A stretch of 42,081 nucleotides of DNA from Apostichopus parvimensis. Lineage: Eukaryota; Echinodermata; Holothuroidea; Aspidochirotida; Stichopodidae. The DNA is taken from positions 62,619-104,699 of the forward strand of contig KN888765.1 in assembly GCA_000934455.1 (NCBI GenBank). Direction: 5' to 3'. Every line of letters begins with the position of its first letter. Within the stretch, counting starts at the first letter, position 1. A program made the position numbers and the translations under genes. Positions 21,301-25,540 of this stretch are shown here, one piece after another. Under the pieces are notes generated by a model, which worked only from the letters and a program-made list of their open reading frames with translations, was not told the origin of the DNA and did not search any database.

Positions 21301-22866
21301 TGGTTTGAATACCACTCTAGCCCTAAATTTCTTTGCCCTTTTTCTATTGTTTATACCTGGGGTGGGCCACATGCGGCCCGCCAGTATTTTTTTTTGAAGC
21401 CTGTGAGATGTCTCAAGAAAAAAAAAATTAATCTATTTTACATCACCACAAAAAAACCAGCTAGCTGCTTAGAATTTGTCGGCACTAAGGATGCTGTCAG
21501 GTAGGCCTATTATCCCCATTAATTATCAACTGTACTGTATCGACATTATGTTTTTGTGAATATAGATTAAGTACACAAACCTATTGCTTGAAAGTCCTCG
21601 GAATCAAAGGTTTGAAATCAACAGTAGGTCGTTGGTTAGGTTCGGCCCATTCAATTTTTCACTCCTTATATCTGGCCCATTCATTCAAAAAGGTTGCCCA
21701 CTCCTGGCCATTCAGTTTCCCATTGCTCACTTTACTGTATAATTTTTTTTTCCTTTCCCTCTATCAGAAGAAAGATGACAATTCCAAGGCCGTTGACGTT
21801 TTCCAGATCACGCCAGACGAGCAGATCGAATGCGATGTCCTTATCAACACGGTTACCAAAGCAGTCAACGCTATCATGACTAGACTACAGAGTGAGTGGT
21901 ACTTTGTGTATCTCTCTCACTCTCTCTGCATACATATGTGTACTTGTACTTACTGAGCAACCACAGTAACATTGTGTATAACTGTACACTTAATAGCTCA
22001 CGCAGTAGCGTGTTGCATGACTTGGAGGACCAAATGAATGCACATTCATGCATGTTTGGATACCTGCAAATCCAATTGATTTATTTCAATGGTTGGAATT
22101 CTTTTTGTGTGCTGTATGTGCTGCACAGGCGGAGTGTATAGCCTAGTGGTTAACGCCGGCGTCTCCCAGTCATGAGATCCCCGGTTCGATTCCCGCCGAC
22201 AGCAATGTGTGTCGTCTGGTAAGGGTGTTGTTCAATAACAACTTCCCGACATGGACATTAAATGGATGTGTGCCGAGAGATTGGCTTCGGTCAGCTTGCG
22301 AGTCTATAAGCCTCCATGGCTTCTTTCGAGAGTTCCTGCTTGCGGGAAGATCACATATACATACATACATACATAAATTTCCCCCTACAGTTTCCCAAAC
22401 TTTTCTGGAATTTTTATCCTTACTTTTGCATACTTTTTTTTTAGCTTGCTTCACCCATAGTGGGTCTGTTTGTCTTCACCTGTTATGATATTTCAATCTT
22501 TCATTTAGAAGTAGGTCATCTCTTGTACACAAACATCTTAAACACAAGAATTAGAATCTTTATTTGGTCAAGATGAGCTTTTGATTTTGCTATGTCTTTC
22601 CAGTAATATTTCCAATTCATTCCAACATATTTTCCAGGCTCCCTTTTTGTTTTTTGGGGGGGATTTTTAAATTTATGTTTGGTTTATATTATTAATATCC
22701 ATAAATGTCATCATTACATTGGTCAATTGTTCACGTTGTTTCTTCTGTCCTCGCAGACCTGGCTCAGTTTGAAGGAGGGGAGAGTAAAGTGAGTACCTTA
22801 GTAGCAGCAGCTAATAGCCCTGACAATCTCTGTCGTATGGACCCGGCCTGGCACCCGTGGTTGTAG
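191..22866 (+). CDS. TRRAP: TRRAP/Tra1 pseudokinase, 3' portion (28 exons, 5' partial)
   Basis: TRRAP is the giant PIKK-family scaffold of SAGA and NuA4/TIP60 histone acetyltransferase complexes, where it contacts activators such as MYC and E2F in the nucleus. Twenty-eight exons with matching phases join to 1,648 residues plus TAG, roughly the C-terminal two-fifths of a protein of about 3,850 residues in vertebrates. In-window order: end of HEAT solenoid (residues 1-375), FAT (about 375-905), Thr/Ala-rich linker (about 908-1075), FRB-like segment (from about 1095), PI3K-like domain (about 1245-1575) and FATC (last 35 or so). Active PIKKs need a GDRHxxN catalytic loop and a DFG-type metal site. 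At those places this protein has HLTRLNPE and YFKFDID, so it should be kinase-dead like all TRRAP/Tra1. Identity rests on near-identical blocks such as DMWAGLWQKRCKY, NMVPRSMLK and the C-terminus MDPAWHPWL. Expression is probably housekeeping, but the promoter is outside the window. Confidence 0.97.
971..1073 (+). CDS. TRRAP: TRRAP exon b (HEAT region)
   Basis: Completes the split Arg codon and reads DDALAGSELTSKLEPAF, then LIRAKFFE, a strongly conserved TRRAP segment. Acceptor AAAAG, donor GAG|GTATGG, phase 0 at the end. The next intron (1074-1547) contains a short GCGGCCC-bearing relic near 1331-1375 resembling a hAT element end. Confidence 0.95.
1548..1658 (+). CDS. TRRAP: TRRAP exon c (HEAT region)
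   Basis: Thirty-seven codons (VFNNSIRRRLFDRLL to WLKQCME), including the conserved SQNWEAMG block. Acceptor AACAG, donor GAG|GTAAAA. The following intron (1659-2239) has a G-rich patch near 1807-1821 and otherwise nothing recognisable. Confidence 0.95.
2240..2416 (+). CDS. TRRAP: TRRAP exon d (HEAT region)
   Basis: Fifty-nine codons containing the conserved core ITNVINLADS followed by an acidic, poorly conserved stretch (EEPMDTNADGQKEE). Acceptor ACCAG, donor GAG|GTAAGT. The next intron (2417-3384) carries one copy of a dispersed repeat (2822-2985), a G-tract (3011-3030) and a T-run near 3250. Confidence 0.94.
2822..2985. repeat. Dispersed repeat, copy 1 (unknown class)
   Basis: Similar over about 160 bases to 10262-10430. 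Shared blocks include CTGTGTACAAAA, TGCACTTG and TTCTGCAT-like and GATGCGATGCC-like segments in the same order. It sits beside G-rich runs, as does the second copy. Class unknown; perhaps a decayed SINE or MITE. Confidence 0.55.
3385..3552 (+). CDS. TRRAP: TRRAP exon e (HEAT region)
   Basis: Opens with DVEIDIEI, a conserved acidic TRRAP motif, then runs through a Thr/Ser-rich variable stretch to FLTRSRKFIESLREVR. Acceptor ACAG, donor AGA|GTAAGT. The following intron (3553-3979) shows only a short TTTA-type run near 3605-3625. Confidence 0.94.
3980..4099 (+). CDS. TRRAP: TRRAP exon f (HEAT region)
   Basis: Forty codons: TINFLAAFSQLCHSDTDL to WKILSEKEQA, the counterpart of the vertebrate FVQLCH..LFPRLWKILSD block. 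Acceptor AACAG, donor GCC|GTGAGT. The next intron (4100-4550) includes a small minisatellite at 4362-4440. Confidence 0.95.
4362..4440. repeat. Short AGTGCAAATTA minisatellite
   Basis: Six imperfect copies of TTAGTGCAAA(TTA) with 13-16 bp spacing in the intron between exons f and g. Confidence 0.9.
4551..4694 (+). CDS. TRRAP: TRRAP exon g (HEAT region)
   Basis: Forty-eight codons including GPFLCSGSHHYQ and IRPCVTK, close to the vertebrate SPFLCSGSHQVQ and IRPCVLK. Acceptor TGTAG after a T-run, donor AAG|GTAAGT. The following intron (4695-5091) has a purine-rich G tract near 4848-4869. Confidence 0.95.
5092..5247 (+). CDS. TRRAP: TRRAP exon h (HEAT/FAT junction)
   Basis: Fifty-two codons starting YLGKSHNLWHRSILMLE and ending DSALTTQK; it leads into the FAT domain. 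Acceptor ATCAG, donor AAG|GTAAAC. The following 956-base intron is largely filled by a degenerate TACTA-type repeat (5555-5990). Confidence 0.95.
5555..5990. repeat. Degenerate TACTA/CTATAC minisatellite
   Basis: Over 400 bases of ACTATACT, AGACTACACC and CCATACC-type units. Clear sub-arrays include TACTAGACTACACCG repeated near 5743-5790. A longer block (CCTATAC to ACCATACCGT) occurs at about 5600-5670 and again at about 5853-5925. It fills most of the intron between exons h and i. Confidence 0.92.
6204..6590 (+). CDS. TRRAP: TRRAP exon i (FAT domain start)
   Basis: The largest exon here, 129 codons, begins the FAT domain with LDSLAELYERLEEEDMWAGL and continues through TPR-like helices (EQQGFFEEAQACYEQA, FPEYQLWENHWIHCSKEL, AWRVPNWNAMKEAL). 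These are among the best-conserved TRRAP blocks. Acceptor CTGAAG, donor CAG|GTCAGT. The next intron (6591-7182) holds nothing recognisable beyond A- and T-runs. Confidence 0.97.
7183..7493 (+). CDS. TRRAP: TRRAP exon j (FAT domain)
   Basis: Encodes VELSCPREMNWKVNMYRG to LHDMKAIVKTWR, with RLVEM, EWRRLP and LLQAAQ blocks typical of the TRRAP FAT domain. Acceptor GACAG; donor TGGAG|GTGAGG, leaving two bases of an Arg codon. The donor and the final exon bases are copied twice more immediately downstream (see repeat 7485-7760). Continuing in frame past this donor meets TGA at 7495-7497. Confidence 0.96.
7485..7760 (+). repeat. Tandem triplication of the exon j end and splice donor
   Basis: Three units of 87-88 bp each begin with ACATGGAGGTGAGGATGTGG. 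The first straddles the true exon-intron border; donor-like GGAG|GTGAGG recurs with GT at 7494, 7581 and 7669. Each unit continues with CTTTCATTCA, then TGTTATTGATGTGTTATATG, and contains an inner TGTGTTATATGTGTCAATA doublet. The array ends near 7760. Confidence 0.9.
8295..8412 (+). CDS. TRRAP: TRRAP exon k (FAT domain)
   Basis: Completes Arg and reads NRLPMISDDLSHWSDIFMW, then RQHHYQAIVSAYESQ, matching vertebrate TRRAP but lacking the short insert seen after HHYQ in the human protein. Acceptor TTCAG, donor AGT|GTAAGT. The following intron is only 123 bases (8413-8535). Confidence 0.96.
8536..8651 (+). CDS. TRRAP: TRRAP exon l (FAT domain)
   Basis: Reads THANHAMLGVHASAQSIINY to ALDSLSR, conserved FAT helices. 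Acceptor TCTAG, donor GCAG|GTCAGA, two bases of Arg left. The next intron (8652-9095) is A/T-rich with nothing recognisable. Confidence 0.95.
9096..9308 (+). CDS. TRRAP: TRRAP exon m (FAT domain)
   Basis: Encodes IHTIPSVPIVDCFQKIRQQV, LEVIESTNLKYF and EFYALKGMFLAQ, all nearly identical to vertebrate TRRAP. Acceptor TTTAG, donor GAAG|GTAAAG in phase 2. The following intron (9309-10097) carries three SINE copies. Confidence 0.97.
9395..9507 (-). mobile_element. tRNA-derived SINE copy (family 1)
   Basis: On the minus strand the sequence has an A-box-like TGGCTCAGACGGTAGAG and a B-box-like TTCGAATC, separated by CTTGTAATCCAGAGGT. It is followed by AAATTTCTTTGCTATTTTCC, a tail shared with the other family 1 copies in this gene. 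No acceptor-stem pairing, so a SINE head rather than a tRNA gene. Confidence 0.65.
9715..9800 (-). mobile_element. SINE fragment (family 1)
   Basis: Minus-strand B-box-like GGCTTGAATCC followed by TGTTCTAGCC, then ATTTCTCTGCTCTTTTCC, the same 3' body as the other family 1 copies. The A-box end is degraded. Forms an inverted pair with the plus-strand copy about 25 bases downstream. Confidence 0.55.
9825..9900 (+). mobile_element. SINE fragment (family 1), inverted partner
   Basis: Plus-strand GGGCTTGTAACCCAGAGGTC, then CCGGTTTGAGCC as a B-box remnant and ATTTCTTTGCTCTTTTTC tail. Opposite in orientation to the copy at 9715-9800. Confidence 0.55.
10098..10208 (+). CDS. TRRAP: TRRAP exon n (FAT domain)
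   Basis: Encodes SDEANKAFSAAVQMHD, then LVKAWALWGNYLEQIF and CKDR. Acceptor TTACAG, donor CAG|GTAAGG, phase 2. The following intron (10209-11138) has a GGGGTGGGGTGGGGTGG patch, a second copy of the dispersed repeat (about 10262-10430) and otherwise A/T-rich sequence. Confidence 0.96.
10262..10430. repeat. Dispersed repeat, copy 2 (unknown class)
   Basis: Partner of 2822-2985, with CTGTGTACAAAATTGCTCGG, CATCTTTGCACTTGCATAGC and TGATGTAATGCTGAATATAT aligning in order to the first copy. Orientation is the same as copy 1. Confidence 0.55.
11139..11333 (+). CDS. TRRAP: TRRAP exon o (FAT domain)
   Basis: Encodes SSKMGESAIVCFLHACRHQN, SRKYLAKVLWLLSYEDD and GVPPSQWLPW. CFLHACRHQ and the KYLAKVLWLLS block are diagnostic. 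Acceptor GTCAG, donor ATG|GTGAGA, splitting a Trp codon. The following intron (11334-11993) has T-runs and a repeat with an (AAT)n run at about 11405-11500. Confidence 0.97.
11405..11500. repeat. (AAT)n plus AGCGCTTTTA repeat fragment
   Basis: A run of AAT triplets leads into AAGAATTTGTAAAGCGCTTT and ACTGCTCAGAAGCTCTGC. This layout resembles 3' ends of short interspersed repeats common in marine invertebrate genomes; the family is not determined. Confidence 0.4.
11994..12142 (+). CDS. TRRAP: TRRAP exon p (end of FAT)
   Basis: Completes Trp and reads IPQLLTCLKSKIGDRIM, then VYPQALYFPIRTLYLTLKIE, the highly conserved end of the FAT helices. Acceptor TTCAG, donor GAAAT|GTAAGT, one base of the next codon left. 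The following intron (12143-12825) has A-runs and a SINE relic. Confidence 0.97.
12404..12520 (-). mobile_element. tRNA-derived SINE relic (family 1)
   Basis: On the minus strand GGGCTAGATTTATTGG, TTGGTAGAGATGTCTTGTAC, then a decayed B-box region and TTCAAGCCCAA lead into a T-rich body like the other family 1 copies. Divergent and probably old. Confidence 0.45.
12826..12948 (+). CDS. TRRAP: TRRAP exon q (linker start)
   Basis: Reads KSIEPVNSQRRVSTTLLKAR and EKLEVVAANNEPPAAAQNRN. Acceptor TTCAG, donor AATG|GTAATT, phase 1. Vertebrate TRRAP has a short, alternatively spliced linker here, so this exon may be lineage-specific or alternative. It is supported by open frame, consistent phase and consensus splice sites rather than by similarity. 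Confidence 0.75.
13103..13213. repeat. Tandem duplication, about 57 bp, two copies
   Basis: Two copies of a unit with GAGTCC, ACTAGAAGTA and TTATAATTTATACTAATCTG then CCTG, at about 13103-13159 and 13160-13213, in the intron just before exon r. Confidence 0.8.
13357..13593 (+). CDS. TRRAP: TRRAP exon r (Thr-rich linker)
   Basis: Low-complexity exon: DSEKNSTAATPTTSEAQPVS, ATVTTTAAPSTVGPTT, TVPTNTTTTKIN. Acceptor TCAAAG, donor AACG|GTAACA; phase 1 at both ends fits exons q and s. It has no clear vertebrate counterpart and reads as a disordered, possibly O-glycosylatable tether between FAT and the FRB-like segment. Its last about 25 bases and donor seed a 30-bp minisatellite. Continuing into the intron meets TAA at 13614-13616. 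Confidence 0.8.
13569..14047 (+). repeat. 30-bp minisatellite built from the exon r end and donor
   Basis: Seventeen copies of the junction CTAAGATAAATGGTAAC (variants included) with CAATACCACAAC between, typically 30 bp per unit, some shortened by about 9 bp. The first copy lies in the exon and contains the real donor. Twelve copies keep GGTAAC. An internal three-unit order (AATAAG, ACTAAG, GCTAAGATC types) repeats, showing recent block duplication. Confidence 0.92.
14533..14783 (+). CDS. TRRAP: TRRAP exon s (Thr/Ala linker into FRB-like segment)
   Basis: Begins with a Thr/Ala-rich run (SQTTTTATSAANTAATTATA, APTTTTNTAAGLGASSTTTT) and then returns abruptly to conserved TRRAP: GPIRASIPMVRCSKIMQVQ, RDLHPILLYSLEGIVDQ. 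Acceptor TATAG, donor CAG|GTAAAT. The conserved half fixes the frame, so the repetitive half is genuinely coding if the acceptor is right. The next intron (14784-15214) holds nothing recognisable. Confidence 0.92.
15215..15314 (+). CDS. TRRAP: TRRAP exon t (FRB-like segment)
   Basis: Encodes MVWFRERWDEEVLRQLKLAL and AVAFENRGA, equivalent to the FRB-like helices of PIKKs. Acceptor ACCAG, donor GCAG|GTAAAT, phase 1. The following intron (15315-15753) has a purine G-rich patch (about 15612-15637) and a C-run before the acceptor. Confidence 0.96.
15754..16051 (+). CDS. TRRAP: TRRAP exon u (FRB-like to kinase-like domain)
   Basis: Encodes IDAKVTPHTHSFVKKLVKTF, QATAQDPVFQKLKNQFTTDF and PGAMKLHNLIGMLKKWVKLM. 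QDPVFQKLK and MKLHNLI are near-identical to vertebrate TRRAP. Acceptor TACAG, donor CAAA|GTAAGT, phase 2. The next intron (16052-16528) is A/T-rich with a T-run near 16390. Confidence 0.97.
16529..16730 (+). CDS. TRRAP: TRRAP exon v (kinase-like N-lobe)
   Basis: Encodes SFLIEDKCRFLSNFSSSTAD, VELPGEFLTPK, IARFMPRAEIVHKHNTAARR and LYIRGSNGK, the N-lobe entry of the PI3K-like domain. Acceptor AACAG, donor AAG|GTAGAG (weaker than its neighbours). A 226-base intron follows. Confidence 0.97.
16957..17064 (+). CDS. TRRAP: TRRAP exon w (kinase-like N-lobe)
   Basis: Thirty-six codons: IYPYLVVNDASMGETRREER, then VLQLLRMLNQFLAKRK. Active PIKKs have an ATP-binding lysine in an LxKGxEDLRxDERV context; here the equivalent is LVVNDASM...REERV without that lysine, as in other TRRAPs. 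Acceptor TATAG, donor AAG|GTAAGA. Confidence 0.97.
17178..17405. repeat. (ATT)n/(ATC)n trinucleotide microsatellite
   Basis: About 228 bases of imperfect ATT, ATC and TTT triplets. The Ile/Tyr/Leu-only frames across it are an artefact of the repeat. Confidence 0.95.
17531..17592. repeat. (CAT)n microsatellite
   Basis: CATCATCAACATCATCATCA-type run of CAT/CAA/CAC triplets, separate from the ATT array upstream. Confidence 0.9.
18975..19307 (+). CDS. TRRAP: TRRAP exon x (kinase-like domain)
   Basis: One hundred and eleven codons: FTVPKVVAVSPQMRLVED, SLLDIYKEW, DAPISRYYERL, SHQVLRDILKEVQSNMVPRS, MLKDWAVRTFPTATDYFAF, RKV. The VLRDILKEVQSNMVPRSMLK block is essentially invariant among animal TRRAPs. 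Acceptor ACAG, donor GTG|GTGAGT. Near 19326-19390 the next intron (19308-19748) has a short TGTCACAGCAA repeat. Confidence 0.98.
19749..19890 (+). CDS. TRRAP: TRRAP exon y (degenerate catalytic loop)
   Basis: Encodes FTSQLALLGLAEFILHLTRL, NPEILQVERNSGLLSVFYF and KFDIDDTTG. This covers the PIKK catalytic and metal-binding loops: where active kinases have GDRHxxN it has LTRLNPE, and where they have DFG it has FKFDI. Acceptor CTCAG, donor ACAG|GTGAGA, phase 1. The next intron (19891-20406) carries a 14-G run (20267-20280). Confidence 0.97.
20407..20603 (+). CDS. TRRAP: TRRAP exon z (kinase-like C-lobe)
   Basis: Encodes ELDANRPVPFRLTPNVAEFL, TTVGVNGVLTASMIATARC and AILRDEIIAWDKK. VPFRLTPN is the conserved PIKK C-lobe motif. 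Acceptor TTCAG, donor AAG|GTACGT. The next intron (20604-21767) carries a SINE fragment and a hAT-like element. Confidence 0.97.
21282..21356 (+). mobile_element. SINE fragment (family 1)
   Basis: GGTTAATCCAGAGGTCACTG, GGTTTGAATACC (B-box-like), CTCTAGCCCTAAATTTC and TTTGCCCTTTTTCTATTG. This is the cleanest 3' body of family 1 in the window. It abuts the hAT-like element that starts at 21357. Confidence 0.6.
21357..21706. mobile_element. Non-autonomous hAT-like element (MITE), 350 bp
   Basis: Left end CTGGGGTGGGCCACATGCGG with GCGGCCCGCC nearby; right end on the opposite strand reads CAGGAGTGGGCAACC followed by AATGGGCCAG. The ends resemble the CAGGGGTGGGCAA terminal inverted repeats and GGCCC-rich subterminal sequence of hAT elements. 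No transposase frame. I could not find matching 8-bp target duplications, so the exact borders are uncertain. Confidence 0.5.
21768..21891 (+). CDS. TRRAP: TRRAP exon aa (C-lobe to FATC linker)
   Basis: Encodes KKDDNSKAVDVFQITPDEQI, then CDVLINTVTKAVNAIMTRLQ. The second half is the conserved helix before FATC (vertebrate LVQKAVTAIMTRL). Acceptor ATCAG, donor CAGA|GTGAGT, phase 1. Confidence 0.97.
22128..22376 (+). mobile_element. tRNA-derived SINE (family 2), nearly intact
   Basis: A-box TAGCCTAGTGG at 22139-22149 and B-box GGTTCGATTCC at 22183-22193, about 33 bases apart as in a tRNA-like pol III promoter. A body of about 160 bases follows, ending in a (CATA)n tail at 22357-22374. The ends do not pair as an acceptor stem, so it is a SINE. 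It lies sense-oriented in the last TRRAP intron (21892-22756). Confidence 0.8.
22757..22866 (+). CDS. TRRAP: TRRAP last coding exon (FATC tail and stop)
   Basis: Encodes NLAQFEGGESKVSTLVAAAN then SPDNLCRMDPAWHPWL and TAG at 22864-22866. The tail is almost identical to vertebrate TRRAP, including the C-terminal Trp-Leu. Acceptor TCGCAG. An internal AAA|GTGAGT at 22789 is a strong donor look-alike inside the coding sequence. The last about 60 bases are the first unit of a long downstream array. Confidence 0.98.
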
Positions 22867-23670
22867 TCCAAAGGTCAAGTGAGTACCAGCTAATAGCCCT
22901 GACAATCTCTGTGACCCTGCCTGGTAGCCACACTTGTCACCCAAGGAGGACCATATCTGTGCACCATCTAGTAAAAGACGAGCTCTGCTGCATGGACCCT
23001 GCCTGGTACACATGCTTCTTACCCAAGGAGAACCATATCTGTTCACCATCTAGTAATAGACAATCCATGCTTAATGGATCCTGCCTGGCACCCATGGTTG
23101 TAGTCCAAAAGTAAAGTGAGTACCAGCTAATAGCCCTGACAATCTCTGTCCTATGGACCCTGCTTGGTACCTATGGTTGTAACCCAAGGAGGACCATATC
23201 TGTGCACCATCTAGTAAAAGACGAGCTCTGCTGCATGGACCCTGCCTGGTACACATGCTTCTTACCCAAGGAGAACCATATCTGTTCACCATCTAGTAAT
23301 AGACAATCCATGCTTAATGGATCCTGCCTGGCACCCATGGTTGTAGTACAAAAGTCAAGTGAGTACCAGCTAATAGCCCTGACAATCTCTGTCATATGGA
23401 TCCTGCCTGGTACCTATGGTTGTAACCCTAGGAGTACATTATCTGTTTACCATGTAGCAACAGACAATCCATGTCAAATGGACCCTGCCTGGTAGCCACA
23501 CTTGTCACCCAAGGAGGACCATATCTGTTCACCATTTAGTAACACAATCTCTGATGCATGGACCCTGCCTGGCACCAATGCTTCTTACCCAAGGAGTACC
23601 ATATCTGTGCACTATCGAGTAACATATAACCCATGTCACATGGACCCTGCCTGGCACCCATGGTTGTAGC
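22789..23670 (+). repeat. About 81-bp tandem array derived from the FATC-tail codons
   Basis: Eleven units. The MDPAW-type core (ATGGACCCTGCCTGG and variants) starts at 22837 (coding), about 22910 (ATG lost), 22992, 23074, 23153, 23235, 23317, 23396, 23478, 23558 and 23640: steps of 79-82 bp after the first. Three unit types cycle to give a 243-bp higher-order repeat. Type A keeps the coding spacer GCTAATAGCCCTGAC and ends CCCATGGTTGTAG. Types B and C carry ACCATATCTGT(G/T)CACCATC spacers. All copies after the first lie beyond the TAG stop. Confidence 0.93.
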
Positions 23671-24139
23671 CAGGGGGAGGGAGGGTGAGGGGAGTGGGGC
23701 ATAATTGTGAATTGTCAATTTATTGACAGTTTGCATGATATGGATTTGCTTATCACTGTTTGGTTGTAATTGAAGGTACAGTAACTGTACCCAATCAGGT
23801 AATGGATAATCCTTGGCATATATGATTTGTGAGCCACCACATGATTGCAGATCACTTAGTCAGAGGTAACTACTATCAAGTGAGTGACAATGTTTGGGAA
23901 TTTTCTTCTGCTTGGTTGTAATGCACATTACCAAATGGAATTGGTACCATGGAGCAGAGAGAGGGATGGGGGGGGGGGAGGAGGATTGAAAAGTATAACT
24001 TATGGTACCCAGTTAATGAGGCAAAGTCAATCAATTAAGGTGACTGACATCTGTCACCTTATTTGAGATGAGTCTAACCCCGGTACAACCAGAGGATAAA
24101 TGGCTTCTCAAAGGTTATCTTGATTGTTACTAAGTTTTC

Positions 24140-24145
24140 AATAAA
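24140..24145 (+). terminator. Candidate TRRAP poly(A) signal (proximal)
   Basis: AATAAA about 1.27 kb after the TRRAP stop codon, in TTTTCAATAAAAGTC. First canonical signal downstream of the 81-bp array. Other candidates exist further on. Confidence 0.35.
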
Positions 24146-24283
24146 AGTCTATAGCAAAGTTACTTCATGTTATTGTGGATTATGTGCATAAGGATGGGGC
24201 GAACGATAGTCACAGAGGCATAAGTTCCTCTTATATGTGCCATTCTCCTGATTGTACTTAACAATCGTAGAAAATGTCATTAT

Positions 24284-24306
24284 TATAAGTTCATTATGAA
24301 CTTATA
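24284..24306. repeat. Perfect 11-bp inverted repeat, 1-base centre
   Basis: TATAAGTTCAT / T / ATGAACTTATA. Too AT-rich to be a very stable RNA hairpin but exact over both arms. Confidence 0.9.
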
Positions 24307-25044
24307 CTGTGGCATATACTGTGATACTCCTGCAGAAAGCCAAATTGTGAGTGTGTGTGACACCAAGTTACAAGGTATATTATGTGATGGTAACACATCC
24401 CAAAAATTATTGGATTTTGTTGCTACTAGTGTGCATGTAATTGCTGTTAAATATCATTGATTCATATGGGAGGAAGTGGCACTATTAACATTTGACCCTA
24501 GTTTACAGTGCAGTTAAGTGCCATAACTTTATGAGTGCCTGTAGCAAAAAAGGGGCAAAGGAAGGGTGGGTGGGTATCTTGTATATTTCTGTGCGTGAAT
24601 GTTGCCTTGTAAATTAAAACAAACTTCTTTTTTTTTAAATTTGTAATAGGGGTTGGGAGAATACAGAAAATCTAGTTGTACTTTATTGACTGCAATAAGG
24701 CACTGATTATTGATATAAAATATATTAAATAAATTAGGAAAGGGGCATCCAATATTCAAGTGCAAGTGTGGTTGTTGCTTAAAGGGTGGATTTAATCTGA
24801 AAGGGAAGGCAATGTGTTATCTCTGCACAGAATGGATGTGCCCTGTTTGTTCTTAAGAACATAGATAAGCAGGAGTTATTTAATACATAATGTAAAGTTA
24901 GCTTTCATAGTATGTTGTAAGTGAAAGAGCAGTAATAATAATAATACTGTGGCCAACAGTGACCATATTGTGTATGTACACTATACTATTATTTATCCCA
25001 TTGTTGGACTATTTTAATTTGGGAAAGTTTCTTTCTTTCTGCTA

Positions 25045-25086
25045 GTTAAAGCAGGGAGTTGTTTCATAACAACTCCCTGGTTAAAG
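25045..25086. repeat. 28-bp perfect hairpin flanked by 7-bp direct repeats
   Basis: Arms CAGGGAGTTGTT and AACAACTCCCTG (25052-25063, 25068-25079) with loop TCAT, bracketed by GTTAAAG at 25045-25051 and 25080-25086. A second inverted repeat (TTAAAGTGA at 25081-25089 with TCACTTTAA at 25104-25112) overlaps the right flank. Confidence 0.9.
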
Positions 25087-25540
25087 TGACTATTGAGAAT
25101 ATCTCACTTTAATTTACACACTCAATAGTGTAATGTTTATGAATTAAAAGAATCTTTTAATATTGCATAATGTCAGCAAATCATGGTTTTGAAGAAAGCT
25201 GGAGTTTAAGAAACAAGATTATAAATTAGGGCTAAATAATTAATAAAAGAGAATAATCTGTTCAGAAATACATAAATTGAAGTGTAATATGTTACCCTTA
25301 ATATGTATATTCATAACTGTTTTCTTTTATAAGAAGCATGTACATATGTCTAGATAAACATTTTCAAAACCAAAGTAAACATCGTTAGTTTTCTTTCTTT
25401 TATTTCCTTTTCTTTTTTTATCTCTAAATTTGTCAATCTAAGGTGCTTCATTTATTATGACTTTGGATTTTGTTTGCCTTTTGTATGATATGAATGCATA
25501 TGTGATGCAATGTATTTATTGAGACAAGATGGTTGTCGTG

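Noticed and set aside
22128..22210. Functional tRNA gene
   Set aside because: A and B boxes are present but there is no acceptor-stem pairing, and a SINE body and tail follow.
22857..23495. Plus-strand open frames with repeated MDPAW-like strings after the TRRAP stop
   Set aside because: They are produced by the 81-bp array, whose units shift frame relative to each other (79 to 82 bp), and the true TRRAP stop lies before them. No splice or start evidence.
22789..23670. CRISPR-like array
   Set aside because: Animal genome; units are directly tandem and derived from coding sequence, without unique spacers or cas genes.
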